NCBI RefSeq assembly: GCF_016623585.1
Contig: NZ_JAEHFY010000021.1
Span: 1-64,000 of the forward strand
Reading direction: 5' to 3'
Length of the DNA: 64,000 nt
Source of the DNA: Pedobacter segetis
GTDB taxonomy: Bacteria > Bacteroidota > Bacteroidia > Sphingobacteriales > Sphingobacteriaceae
Positions 44,373 to 53,955 of the stretch are shown piece after piece; within the stretch, counting starts at the first letter, position 1; every line of letters begins with the position of its first letter. The position numbers and the translations under genes were made by a program. Under the pieces are notes generated by a model. That model was given only the letters and a program-made list of their open reading frames with translations, did no database searches and had not been told where the DNA came from.

Positions 44373-46937
44373 TTAATTATTTTGCTTTATTACTTTAACA
44401 AAACTTGAGTTGGCTTTATCATCAAAAAGATGTATAAAATATGTTCCGGCTTTTAAATCATTTAATTGTATAGTGCTTTTACCATTGAAATTGCCCTGTT
44501 TAACTTTTTGTCCGTTTGATGAATAAATAGTGAAAAATTTTAGCCTAAAATTGGAATCAGAGCTAATATTAACATCATCTGTTACTGGGTTTGGATAAAC
44601 TTTGATCAAAAAATTTGATTTCTGTGGGGTTTGGGCAGATGTAGATAAACCCTTTTTAAAAATAAAGCGGGTGTATGACATGGGAGGAAGTGTACCCTTA
44701 AACCCATCCTTACCATCATTGGTAACTCCGGTTACTTTCATTTCGCCAAATTCATCAGGAGTATTAACCAAGCTTTTACCTTCTGAAAATTGCTCTGAAA
44801 GTGATCCTGAGCCTATAAAATTAAGGTTTACATTTTGCTCAAGATTGGATTTATTTAATAGATAAACGTAGTACTCGTTATCTTTTTCGGCGGCAAATCC
44901 ATATACAGAAATATTATTCTCAATAGCAGTCATACCCAACATTTTAGCACCCTGTATTATGCCAAGCAGTTCAAACCCATAATGCATGGCGTTAAGCCTA
45001 AAGTTGTTTTCTCCACTTGCCACGCTAGTTGCATCACTGTTACTAAGTATTTGCGACCAATAACAGCTCATAAACCAGTTTCCAATGATATGCTCTTGCA
45101 ACATATCTATCACTAAAAGGTTACTTAAGTATCTATCAAAACCGATCAAGTTTTGTGATGAGCCCAAGCCATACTCGTTATCAGCAAATTTTAAGTTTGG
45201 ATAACCTGCTTCTGCAGCTGCCTGCTGTAAAATAGGTACTTCATTACGCCATTCTCGGTTATGGTTTTTACGGTCACGTAGAGGAAACTCCTTTTGCCAC
45301 TCCTCAAATGTACCAGGAGGCAAACCGGGAGTTCCGCCGTAAGGCCATTTTCCATGCGTTTCGGCGATATCAATATAATCTCCTGCTATGGCCAAGTAAT
45401 TTTTTAAATATTCTGGCGTAAGGTTATTATTGTTAAACATACATTTTATATTGGGGTCTATAGCCTTCATGGCCATTGCATGTTGTTTAAATAAATTAGC
45501 CTCATTAGCCGGGCTCCCGTTTGTGCCTTCGTTTCCTAAATACCAAAATGCCCCACCTAAACCTGCATCTTTAACATGTTGTACCATACGGGCGGCCCTA
45601 TCAATACTTTCCTGCACCCGGTTATATTTGTATCCTGATGTAATATTTACTCCAAACAGCGGAGTAATTCCGGAGGCTTTTACCACTGCGATATATTCAT
45701 CAAGACTAAGCCAGTTTTCTGCAGGGGCATTATTTGCAGTATCCCATTTGGGATCCCAAGAATCTTGATTTAAAATACCTGTGGGATGTTCCCAATCCCA
45801 ATATTTCACAACGGTACCGCCGGGATAACGCATGGTGCTGATATGCGTGTCTTTTAACCATTTTGCATAGCTACCATCAGCATAAAACTTATCTGGTTCT
45901 GAAGAATAAACAGAATGCATCCCTACCAAATAATTACTTATTTGCCACTTTACGCTATCAGTATTTATGATAAATGTATTGTTAATATCATTATCGGCAG
46001 AAGCTACGGGTTTTAAAGAATTTGGGAAATAACCCAAGTTATCAATGCAAACAGGCTTACCCAATGCTTTAACAGTTATTTTCACTTTCCCCCGATAGTC
46101 TAAATTGTCTAAAATAAAAGTTTTGATACCTTTTATTGGGGTGTTTCCTACCATTACGGAAACCCCAACTTTTGTTTCGGCACCGCCAGTTTCCAGTTCC
46201 TGTAAATAAACTTCAAAATAAGCGGTTTCATTTTCAGCTGTTTCAAACGCTTTTGTATAATCAAAAGACAAGCGGGTTACACCTCCGTTAACTGTTGCAG
46301 TTAAACTTGCACCATCTTGCCCACGCATCATTAAGGCTTTACCTTGTGCCCCATAATTTTGTGCATCGCGGCTATTGGTGTATGTCCAATTAACGGCATA
46401 ATCACCTTTATAACTACCGTTGTTACTGGTTGCTGTTCCAATTTGCAGATTTTCAAAACTTTCGGTTTTACCATTTGCTTCAAAAAGCAAACCCGAAAGC
46501 TCTACCGGTTTGCCTGAGGAGGCAAAATTTTCGGTATCAAAAACCTCTATTTTGTAATAAAGGTATTGCTCTACATTTTGTGTAGTGAATATTTTTCGAG
46601 AGCTACCCAATAGTGATATGACCTTTTCACTATCTAATATATCATAGTTAATCCCATCTAGTGAACCATAAAAACGAGAGGATTTAGGGCTGTTTTGCGT
46701 TGATGAATAAAGGCCATAACCAGTAAAAATATAAGGATTATCTTTGTTTGTAAACAAGATTGTACCCTTCCCGCTGCATGTCCATGTTGTAGAAATATCA
46801 TTATCAAAAAGATTATTTACAGTCTGCTGGTTTTCAGAAGCGTTAATGCTGCCTTTAGTATTAAGCCACAACATTTGCCCATTAACCATTTTACCACATA
46901 GTAAAAACATTATTAATATTGAGGCTGATTTTTTCAA
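44373..46937 (-). CDS. Multidomain GH51-like hydrolase with type IX secretion C-terminal domain
   Basis: This 854-residue secreted enzyme has several parts. A signal peptide (1-20) precedes a discoidin/F5-8C-like region (about 25-155) and a second beta domain (155-305, ending KALGKPVCIDNLGYFPN). The catalytic barrel (about 318-700) has RYPGGTVVKYWDWEHPTGI, likely acid/base E470 in WYLGNEG and likely nucleophile E588 in FADNEYGLG. A C-terminal type IX sorting domain (about 775-854: KVYPNPVTDDVNISS ... LKAGTYFIHLFDD ... VKVIKQ) follows. Its catalytic part is paralogous to the 25774 enzyme, which lacks the extra modules. The sorting domain places it on the cell surface or outside, where it probably acts on the intact polymer before import. 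The CAZy family is uncertain. Confidence 0.85.
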   Translation of the reverse strand: MKKSASILIMFLLCGKMVNGQMLWLNTKGSINASENQQTVNNLFDNDISTTWTCSGKGTILFTNKDNPYIFTGYGLYSSTQNSPKSSRFYGSLDGINYDILDSEKVISLLGSSRKIFTTQNVEQYLYYKIEVFDTENFASSGKPVELSGLLFEANGKTESFENLQIGTATSNNGSYKGDYAVNWTYTNSRDAQNYGAQGKALMMRGQDGASLTATVNGGVTRLSFDYTKAFETAENETAYFEVYLQELETGGAETKVGVSVMVGNTPIKGIKTFILDNLDYRGKVKITVKALGKPVCIDNLGYFPNSLKPVASADNDINNTFIINTDSVKWQISNYLVGMHSVYSSEPDKFYADGSYAKWLKDTHISTMRYPGGTVVKYWDWEHPTGILNQDSWDPKWDTANNAPAENWLSLDEYIAVVKASGITPLFGVNITSGYKYNRVQESIDRAARMVQHVKDAGLGGAFWYLGNEGTNGSPANEANLFKQHAMAMKAIDPNIKCMFNNNNLTPEYLKNYLAIAGDYIDIAETHGKWPYGGTPGLPPGTFEEWQKEFPLRDRKNHNREWRNEVPILQQAAAEAGYPNLKFADNEYGLGSSQNLIGFDRYLSNLLVIDMLQEHIIGNWFMSCYWSQILSNSDATSVASGENNFRLNAMHYGFELLGIIQGAKMLGMTAIENNISVYGFAAEKDNEYYVYLLNKSNLEQNVNLNFIGSGSLSEQFSEGKSLVNTPDEFGEMKVTGVTNDGKDGFKGTLPPMSYTRFIFKKGLSTSAQTPQKSNFLIKVYPNPVTDDVNISSDSNFRLKFFTIYSSNGQKVKQGNFNGKSTIQLNDLKAGTYFIHLFDDKANSSFVKVIKQNN

Positions 46938-46998
46938 GGATATGGCCTTAATTATACATAAATACCAACTGCAACTATGTTTATTATGCTTTTTTGTG

Positions 46999-49488
46999 TT
47001 ATAAACTAGTCTCTGAGCTATTTACTGTTTTGCCCACCGGAATTATCAATTGTTTAGAGACCAAGTTTTTTGCGCTTATCTTTATCTTTATCTCGCCCGG
47101 CTTATCGGTGCTTTGTACAAGTGCTAAACATTTACCGTTAAATGCTTTTCTTTGGCTTCCTTTACTTGAGCTTAGGTCCAAAACGTCTCCGTTTTCAACG
47201 CCTATCAATTTTCCGGGGCCGGTAACCTCAAAATTGATGAGGTTATTGGCATAAGGCACCTCGTTACCTTTTTTATCAATAATAGATATTTCTATTTGGG
47301 CAACATCTGCTTGGTTTGCGAGCATTGGTTTTGCTATCTTCTTAACAGAAAATGTATAGGCTTCTGAAGCCGTGTTTTGCACATCTGTGGCTACCACTTT
47401 ACCATTCTTTTTTGCGATAACTTTTAGCTGGCCAGGGGCATAGGGTACTTTCCAAAGGATCCTATAATCCTCAGTCATAGGTTTTTCGCCCAAAGATTTT
47501 CCGTTTAAAAACAGTTCTGCAGTATCGGCATTGGTATAGGCTATAACAGGTATCTCTACACCTTCTTTACCTGTAAGTGTCCAGTTTGGCAGTAAATGTA
47601 CCATAGGTTTATCTGTCCAAAGGCTTTGATACAGGTAATAGCTATCTGTTGGGAAATTGGCCAAATCTATTACGCCGTAATTCATTGTTCTGGCGGGCCA
47701 AGCAAAAGACTCTCCCAAATAATCAAAACCCGTCCATCTAAAACCGCCTAAAAAGTAGGTCAAATCTTTAGTGGTTCGCCAGTAATCTCTGATACTCATC
47801 CGTATAAGGTCATTATCATAAGATGAATGATATATTGGGTTTATATTTGTGAAAACTTCGTTCTTTGTTAAATCATCTTGCCAAAAAACCTTGTCTTGTA
47901 TAGAGCTGAATTTTTCTCCCTTTTCCCAAGGGGCAGGGTAATCCCTCATGCGGTATTTTGTTTGGGTCCTGTAAACGTTTCTGGTTTGCAAACCATGTGT
48001 CATTTCTGTACCGATAACGGGTTTATCCGGATTTTTTTTATGGAATTCTTCCAAGGCTCCTTTATACTCTCCATGGCCGTTAAACCCTGCTAAATCTACC
48101 CCTTTGGTAAAGTAACTACGCCCTTGAGATACCGGCCTACTGGTATCTATCGCTTTTACAAAGCTGATTAGTTTTTGTTGTGTTTCATCGGTATATCCCT
48201 TAATCTCGTTACCTATGCTCCAAATAATTACGCAGGGGTGGTTAAAGTCTCTTTTGATAAAATCGCCTAAATCTTTTCTCCACCAATCTTCAAAATAAAG
48301 CCCATAATCATATTCGGCCTTGGGTTTTTCCCAGCCATCAAAGGCTTCGTCCATAACCAAGAATCCCATTTGATCGCACAGATCATAAAACTCTGGCGCA
48401 AAAGGGTTGTGGGTTGTTCTAATTGCATTGCAACCCATTTGCTTTAACATTACCAGCCTGTTATAGAGTACATCGTAAGGAACTGCAACGCCTACCGCAC
48501 CACCATCTTGATGGTTACCAACACCTTTTAGAATGGTTTTTACACCATTAAGCAAAAAGCCTTTATCTGCACTAAACGAAATTGAGCGTACGCCAAAATT
48601 AGATTCATAAACGTCCCATGTTTTGCTTCCCTCTTTTACCTCTACTTTTAGTTTATATAAGTTTGGGGTTTCTGTTGACCATAAAAGAGGGTTTTTAAGA
48701 TTTAAGTTAAAGTTTAACTTATTGGTTCCCTTTTTTAAGGTTAGGTTTTTTTCATTTCTTACCTGTACCTCTCCATTTTTTGCAATGATATTGTAGAAAA
48801 CGCTAATCGTTTTATCGCTGGTTGTGCCGTTATCAATATCTAAATCTGTTTTTATTACCGCTTCTGTATTTTTTATCTCTGGTGTTGATATTAAAAGTCC
48901 GTTCTCTGGGACATAAATCTTTTCGGTAGCGATTACCCTTACGTGTCGGTAAATCCCCGAACCGGTGTACCACCTTCCGCTTGGTGCCTTTGAATGGTCA
49001 ACCTTTACGGCGATGATATTAAGCCCCTTTTTTAAATACGGGGTTAAATCATAAGAAAAACCTATGTATCCGTTAGGCCGGGTGCCCAATTTTATACCGT
49101 TGATCCAAACTGTAGAGTTGCAATAAACGCCATCAAACTGTATGCGCACATTTTTGTTTTGCCAGTTGGGCTGCCAATTAAAAGCTTTACGGTACCAACC
49201 GATACCTGTAGGTAAAAATGCACCTTCTACCCCTGCAGGATTATTTTTGTTATATGCTCCCTCGATACTCCAATCGTGAGGTACATTAAGTTTGCGCCAG
49301 CTATCATCTTTAAAACTAAATGCACTGGCTTTTACATCATCTCCCAATTTGAATTTCCAGTTACCATCGAAATTATAGACGATTCGGCCCGACCCATCTG
49401 TTTGCGGGTTTGCTTTACAAAAAATAGTGCTTGCAAAAACAAAAAACAATATGATGTTTAATTGCAAAAACATACGAAACTTGTTCAT
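46999..49488 (-). CDS. GH2 beta-galactosidase-like enzyme
   Basis: This 829-residue exported GH2 enzyme has an N-terminal signal and then a jelly-roll sugar-binding domain (YNFDGNWKFKLGD ... WRKLNVPHDWSIEG ... GWYRKAF). An immunoglobulin-like domain leads to the barrel with KGVGNHQDGGA, GCNAIRTTHNPFAPEFYDLCDQMGFLVMDEAFDGW, acid/base E428 in WSIGNEI and nucleophile E495 in IGTEMTHG. The C-terminal part contains a DUF4982-like region (HLLPNWTLTGKEGVEIPVIAYTNADTAELFLNGKSLG) and a last Ig-like domain. It probably removes a terminal beta-galactosyl or related beta-glycosyl unit. A 61-base spacer leads to the T9SS hydrolase gene. A weak copy D of the PUL box lies upstream. Confidence 0.92.
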   Translation of the reverse strand: MNKFRMFLQLNIILFFVFASTIFCKANPQTDGSGRIVYNFDGNWKFKLGDDVKASAFSFKDDSWRKLNVPHDWSIEGAYNKNNPAGVEGAFLPTGIGWYRKAFNWQPNWQNKNVRIQFDGVYCNSTVWINGIKLGTRPNGYIGFSYDLTPYLKKGLNIIAVKVDHSKAPSGRWYTGSGIYRHVRVIATEKIYVPENGLLISTPEIKNTEAVIKTDLDIDNGTTSDKTISVFYNIIAKNGEVQVRNEKNLTLKKGTNKLNFNLNLKNPLLWSTETPNLYKLKVEVKEGSKTWDVYESNFGVRSISFSADKGFLLNGVKTILKGVGNHQDGGAVGVAVPYDVLYNRLVMLKQMGCNAIRTTHNPFAPEFYDLCDQMGFLVMDEAFDGWEKPKAEYDYGLYFEDWWRKDLGDFIKRDFNHPCVIIWSIGNEIKGYTDETQQKLISFVKAIDTSRPVSQGRSYFTKGVDLAGFNGHGEYKGALEEFHKKNPDKPVIGTEMTHGLQTRNVYRTQTKYRMRDYPAPWEKGEKFSSIQDKVFWQDDLTKNEVFTNINPIYHSSYDNDLIRMSIRDYWRTTKDLTYFLGGFRWTGFDYLGESFAWPARTMNYGVIDLANFPTDSYYLYQSLWTDKPMVHLLPNWTLTGKEGVEIPVIAYTNADTAELFLNGKSLGEKPMTEDYRILWKVPYAPGQLKVIAKKNGKVVATDVQNTASEAYTFSVKKIAKPMLANQADVAQIEISIIDKKGNEVPYANNLINFEVTGPGKLIGVENGDVLDLSSSKGSQRKAFNGKCLALVQSTDKPGEIKIKISAKNLVSKQLIIPVGKTVNSSETSL

Positions 49489-49551
49489 TTATCTGGTTTA
49501 ATTTTAAGGTTTATTGCGCAAAATAAACTAAAATAAACAGCTAAATTGGGG

Positions 49552-49576
49552 GGTATTCTAAGACTTATTAAGGGGA
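49552..49576 (-). promoter_or_regulatory. Weak fourth copy (D) of the PUL box upstream of GH2
   Basis: On the minus strand it shares the TCCCCT block and scattered A/T positions with copy A (about 11 of 25). TTATTTTG ends at 49519, exactly 33 bases after the box, as in the better copies. A second C-run (ACCCCCC, 49549-49555) overlaps it. The spacing supports it more than the sequence does. Confidence 0.35.
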
Positions 49577-49656
49577 AAATAAGAATTTTGATCAACTTTC
49601 TAATATTAAGACAAAGCTGTATTTATTGTTTAATACTACAAACTTTATGAGGCTTT

Positions 49657-49757
49657 CTCTTTATCATCCCATCAGCCATTTGGCATCCCGTTTTCATGGT
49701 TATAAGCTAAATGGCAAGCTATTTTAATAAGGTACCGATTAGCCAGCTGATAAAGAG
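49657..49757. repeat. Nested inverted-repeat element in the spacer after the HTCS gene
   Basis: Perfect 10-base outer arms (CTCTTTATCA at 49657-49666, TGATAAAGAG at 49748-49757) enclose shorter nested pairs: ATCAGC 49671-49676 with GCTGAT 49746-49751, and GCCATTT 49675-49681 with AAATGGC 49709-49715. There is no open frame. Together with box D it occupies most of the 295-base gap 49489-49783. It may be a small palindromic repeat or a structured 3' end of the regulator mRNA. Confidence 0.45.
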
Positions 49758-49783
49758 GATGAATTCTGCTTTAAGGCAATTCT

Positions 49784-52700
49784 TTAGTTTTGGTTTATAA
49801 ATTCGCTAGGTGTGCAGCCAAATTGTTCTTTAAACTTTTCACGGAAATGCTTTTGATCATTTATACCCACCATAAACGCCACTTCAGAAATATTATATTC
49901 TTCTTTCTTTATAAGTTCTGCTGCCCTTTGCAGTCTTATATCCCTAATTAATTGTACTGCTGACCTTCCCGTTAGCTCCTTTATTCTCTTATAACAACTA
50001 GATTGGCTCATTCCCATTTCTTGCACCAGTTTCTGCACAGAAAATTCTTCATTCAATAGGTTGTTAAGTACTAATTTGTAAATTTTATCAAGAAATTTCT
50101 GCTCGGAGTTGGGCAGTTTTAACGTAGAAATTTCATTTTTTGCTAAACTGGCATAGGTTGCCCTATAATTCTCCCTAGCCAACAAAATATTGGCAATTTT
50201 TCCCTTTAAAACATTGATATTAAATGGTTTGGTAATATAATCTTGCGCACCAATTTCAATCCCTTCTAGTTCATAAAGATTTGCGGTTCTGGCGGTTAAC
50301 AAAATTACTGGAATAAAAGACAGGTTGATGTCTTTTTTTAGTTTGCCCAGCATTTCCAAGCCATCCATCTCTGGCATCATAACATCACTAATGATGATAT
50401 CTGGAAGATAAAAACCTGCTTTTTCATAGCCTTCTCTACCGTTAGAAGCAAGTATAACTTTGTATTCTTTTTTTAAATGCCCATTTAAGTATCCTTGTAC
50501 CTCTGCGTTATCTTCTACCAAAAGGATACGTTTTTTTAATTCATTACCTTCAACCTCTTCTTTTGTTTCATCAGGTTCTTGGATATATTCATCGATGTAA
50601 AAAGTTCTATCATCGCTCTTTTTAAAATCCTTCAAAATAACCTCTTCACTAAAATGTTTGTTACCAAAAGGTATTTTTATGATGAACCTAGAGCCTACGT
50701 TTTCTAAGCTTTCTACTTCTATTTCTCCATGGTGTAGCTCTACCAATCCTTTTACCAATGCCAAACCAATACCAGTACCGTGGATAGATAGTGTACTTAA
50801 CGATTTTACTTGGTAATACCGGTCAAATATTCTCTGTAGATCTTTTGGAGACATCCCAATCCCTGTATCTTTTATCACTATTTCTAGGTAGTTTCCGCTC
50901 AGTTTAAATCCGTTTTGTGTTTCTGAGAAAACCCCTGGCAGCCAATCACTACCGATAGCATTAAGGGAAACCGAAATTTCTCCTTTGTTTTTAGTGTATT
51001 TAATAGCATTTGAGATCAGGTTGGTTAATATAATCTCGAAGTTATTGCGATCAAATGTTAGGTTTATTCTTTCTGGGATGCTATGAAAACGATAATCTAT
51101 ATTTTTTTCTTCGGCCAATCCTTGAAAAAAGCGATAAATCTCTTTAGTAAATGCCGTGATATTTCCTTCAGCCACGCTCAACTGCATATTCCCAGTTTCC
51201 ATTTTTCTAAAATCTAGCAACTGATTGGTTAGGTTTAATAAACGGTTAACGTTTTTACGGATGAGGCTGAGCTTATCAAGGTGTTTTCTGTTATCGCTTT
51301 CTGCTTGGATAATATCATCCAGAGGGCCATGTATAAGCGTTAAGGGTGTACGTATTTCATGAGAGATACTGGTAAAGAATTTCATCTTCTCATCGTTCAA
51401 GTTTCTCTCTTTTTCTGCAATGATCAATTCGTTCTTAAGTTGCGATTGCCGCTTTACAAACTCGGCGTAATAATAAAGCGCTATCAAAATTATTACCATG
51501 TAAATGGTATATGCCCACCAGCTAGCCCACCATGGCGGTAATATTTTAATCTCCAAAGTGCGCACATCGCTCCATAAACCATCATTATTAGATACTTTTG
51601 CCATGAACTGGTAATTGCCAGAAGGTAGGTTAGCAAAGGTTATCTTACGCTGGTCTGCGGTTAAATACACCCAATTGTTGCTGTAGCCCTCAAGTTTATA
51701 GGCATATTTGTTTTTATAGGGATTGCTATAATGCAAAGCCAGTAGCTCAATGGTAAATTCGTTCTCATTGGCCTTAAATTCTAGTTTATTTATATGATTT
51801 AGTCTTTGGTTTAGTATTATCCTGCCATGGATATTATCACCAATATTAATGGTTTTGTTCAGGATTTTAAGCTCATCAAAGATCAGTTTTGGTTTGTGCG
51901 GATTGGGAACAATTAAGGCGGGGTTAAAATAATTTAGGCCGTTTATCCCACCAAAGTATAAAATCCCCCGTTTGTTTTTAAAAGCAGCACCTATTTTAAA
52001 AGAGTTAGACTGCAAGCCATCTTTTACATCGTACACAAAAAACGTTTGCTTTTGCGGGTTAAATTTTGTTAAACCTTTACCGCCTAACCATAGATTGCCA
52101 GCGTTATCCTCCAAAATAGATTCTATATCGTTATCTGGTAATCCATCTTTTTCGGTATATCGCTTAAAACCTTCTTTTTTACCGTTTATAATGAGCTTAT
52201 TTAAACCTGCACCAAGTGCCCCAACCCATAAATCCCCTTTTGATGATCTTAAGATAGGCCAAACATAATTTGATCCTAAAGAGGTGCTATCTTTTGGGTC
52301 GAACTCATATTTTGTTACCGAAATTTTAGAGAGGTCTTTAAAACTTACCTTTAATAAACCTTTATCCCTGCTGCCAAGCCAAGCAACGCCTTTAAGTTTA
52401 GGATCTAGGTATAAAAAATTAAGATTGTTGGTTGGCAGGTAACTCTTTATGTTTAATTCTGATAAAACATTTTTGGTTGCGGCATCAATGATCACTACAC
52501 CTTTGTTAAAGGTAGCTGCCCATATTCTCCCAAAATTATCTTCTGCGGCGCCCATAATTTCGCTGGTCGGAAATTCGCCGCTAGTATCGGCCTTAAAAAT
52601 CTTTAAAAGCTGATCGTTTTTGTAAACCCATAAACCATCATAACGCTTAGAGACCCATAATTGACCATTTCTGTCTTCAAAAATAGCAGCTATATGTCCG

Positions 52701-53815
52701 TCTGTTTTTAAAAAAGAGGTGCCTGTTTTTTTATTATACTCGGTTAGTCCGCTTCGGGTCCCTATCCAATAATTATTTTGATTTTCATAAATCGCGGTAA
52801 TGTAATTATCTGGGATGGTACTGTTTTCTTTGTTGATGAGGGCGAAGGGTTTGGCCCGCAAATCAATATAATGAACGCCGCCACCAGATGTGGCAATCCA
52901 TAAAATATCGAAAGAATCTATAAATAGTTGATTAATGCGATTTGTGCTCAACAAGTTTTTTGCGTTGTAAACTTGTTTTAACTGATAATTGCCGCCCGAA
53001 TCTGGTTGCAGCCATAAAACACCCTCATCAAACAAGCCTACCCATATATCGTTTTTATAATCCTTAATCAAACTACTTACCCTGCTTAACTTTCCGTGGT
53101 ATAGCTGTTTTATTTTAGATCGGTTGTTTATCGAAAAAACGCCGTTACTTGCGCCCACCAAAAGTTGATCCCCAAGTTTTTTAATAGAAAAGGGTTGTAA
53201 AATACCTTCTTTTTCTACTGGTTTAATTTCCCCGGTATTTTGGTTAAATCGCCATAAACCATCGGCACTTGTGCAAATCCATATTTGCGACATAAATGAG
53301 CTTATGGATACAATATCGCTTTTAAAAGGCAATAAAACTCCCGAGTTTTCTACACTATCATTTTTAAGCTGAAGTTTTAACAGCTCATTTGTATTGGTAG
53401 TTACCCAAATGTTTTCTTGCTCATCTTCAATAATTTGCGTACCAAAACGGTATTTTTTCTCGCTTAACGGGATTTTTTTAAACCTGCCAGATACTGGATC
53501 ATAATAGGCTATCACATTGGTTTCGGAAGCAATCCAAATCCTGTTTTTTGAATCGCAAAGCAAAGATTTTATCCGGTTATTTGGCAAGCTATTTTCATCG
53601 TTCAGATCATTTTTAAAAACCTTGAAATCGTAACCATCAAATCTGTTTAACCCGTTATTGGTACCCAACCATATAAAGCCAGATTTATCTTGCAACATTA
53701 CGCTAACATCACTATGGCTTAGCCCTTGGTTTACAGATAACTGATTGATAAGGTGCTGAGCATGGCTAATCAAAAAAGTTAAACAGAAAAACAATATGGA
53801 GAAGACTCGCTTCAT
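49784..53815 (-). CDS. Hybrid two-component system regulator (HTCS) of the PUL
   Basis: This 1343-residue one-protein sensor-regulator has a signal peptide (1-19) and a periplasmic sensor of repeated Reg_prop beta-propeller blades (about 25-640; motif IWLGTNNGLNRFDGYDF and relatives) followed by a Y_Y_Y domain (about 690-758). A membrane helix (about 765-787) leads to HisKA with the phospho-acceptor H819 in FFTSISHEIRTPLTLIHG, a HATPase (NLISNAIKYTKN, DTGIGM, GTGIGLALVKGL), a receiver domain (about 1095-1210) with phospho-acceptor D1144 in IISDVMMPEMDG, and a C-terminal AraC helix-turn-helix (about 1240-1343). HTCS proteins bind an oligosaccharide from the target polymer and switch on their PUL. 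It has no good copy of the PUL box upstream, so it is probably expressed constitutively. Confidence 0.95.
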   Translation of the reverse strand: MKRVFSILFFCLTFLISHAQHLINQLSVNQGLSHSDVSVMLQDKSGFIWLGTNNGLNRFDGYDFKVFKNDLNDENSLPNNRIKSLLCDSKNRIWIASETNVIAYYDPVSGRFKKIPLSEKKYRFGTQIIEDEQENIWVTTNTNELLKLQLKNDSVENSGVLLPFKSDIVSISSFMSQIWICTSADGLWRFNQNTGEIKPVEKEGILQPFSIKKLGDQLLVGASNGVFSINNRSKIKQLYHGKLSRVSSLIKDYKNDIWVGLFDEGVLWLQPDSGGNYQLKQVYNAKNLLSTNRINQLFIDSFDILWIATSGGGVHYIDLRAKPFALINKENSTIPDNYITAIYENQNNYWIGTRSGLTEYNKKTGTSFLKTDGHIAAIFEDRNGQLWVSKRYDGLWVYKNDQLLKIFKADTSGEFPTSEIMGAAEDNFGRIWAATFNKGVVIIDAATKNVLSELNIKSYLPTNNLNFLYLDPKLKGVAWLGSRDKGLLKVSFKDLSKISVTKYEFDPKDSTSLGSNYVWPILRSSKGDLWVGALGAGLNKLIINGKKEGFKRYTEKDGLPDNDIESILEDNAGNLWLGGKGLTKFNPQKQTFFVYDVKDGLQSNSFKIGAAFKNKRGILYFGGINGLNYFNPALIVPNPHKPKLIFDELKILNKTINIGDNIHGRIILNQRLNHINKLEFKANENEFTIELLALHYSNPYKNKYAYKLEGYSNNWVYLTADQRKITFANLPSGNYQFMAKVSNNDGLWSDVRTLEIKILPPWWASWWAYTIYMVIILIALYYYAEFVKRQSQLKNELIIAEKERNLNDEKMKFFTSISHEIRTPLTLIHGPLDDIIQAESDNRKHLDKLSLIRKNVNRLLNLTNQLLDFRKMETGNMQLSVAEGNITAFTKEIYRFFQGLAEEKNIDYRFHSIPERINLTFDRNNFEIILTNLISNAIKYTKNKGEISVSLNAIGSDWLPGVFSETQNGFKLSGNYLEIVIKDTGIGMSPKDLQRIFDRYYQVKSLSTLSIHGTGIGLALVKGLVELHHGEIEVESLENVGSRFIIKIPFGNKHFSEEVILKDFKKSDDRTFYIDEYIQEPDETKEEVEGNELKKRILLVEDNAEVQGYLNGHLKKEYKVILASNGREGYEKAGFYLPDIIISDVMMPEMDGLEMLGKLKKDINLSFIPVILLTARTANLYELEGIEIGAQDYITKPFNINVLKGKIANILLARENYRATYASLAKNEISTLKLPNSEQKFLDKIYKLVLNNLLNEEFSVQKLVQEMGMSQSSCYKRIKELTGRSAVQLIRDIRLQRAAELIKKEEYNISEVAFMVGINDQKHFREKFKEQFGCTPSEFINQN

Positions 53816-53898
53816 TTATATACTTGGTTTATTGGTTAAGTTGTTTAAAAATAGCAATATATCTTTTAAGTTTTAAGGGAATAGCACAAAGTTGCATA

Positions 53899-53932
53899 AA
53901 AACAATAACCCCAACACATTTGTATCGGGGTT
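53899..53932 (-). terminator. Rho-independent terminator after the GH2-like operon
   Basis: On the minus strand AACCCC and GGGGTT arms (53927-53932 and 53907-53912) flank a 14-base loop that can itself pair partly (ACA with TGT). ATTGTTTTT follows. It separates the hydrolase operon from the HTCS gene. Confidence 0.7.
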
Positions 53933-53955
53933 GCAATATATTTTAAAAAAATCAA

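Noticed and set aside
53816-53898. PUL box upstream of the HTCS gene (autoregulation)
   Set aside because: No C4-TTAAAAAA-TGAC arrangement is present on either strand; only a weak CAACTTTG element was seen.
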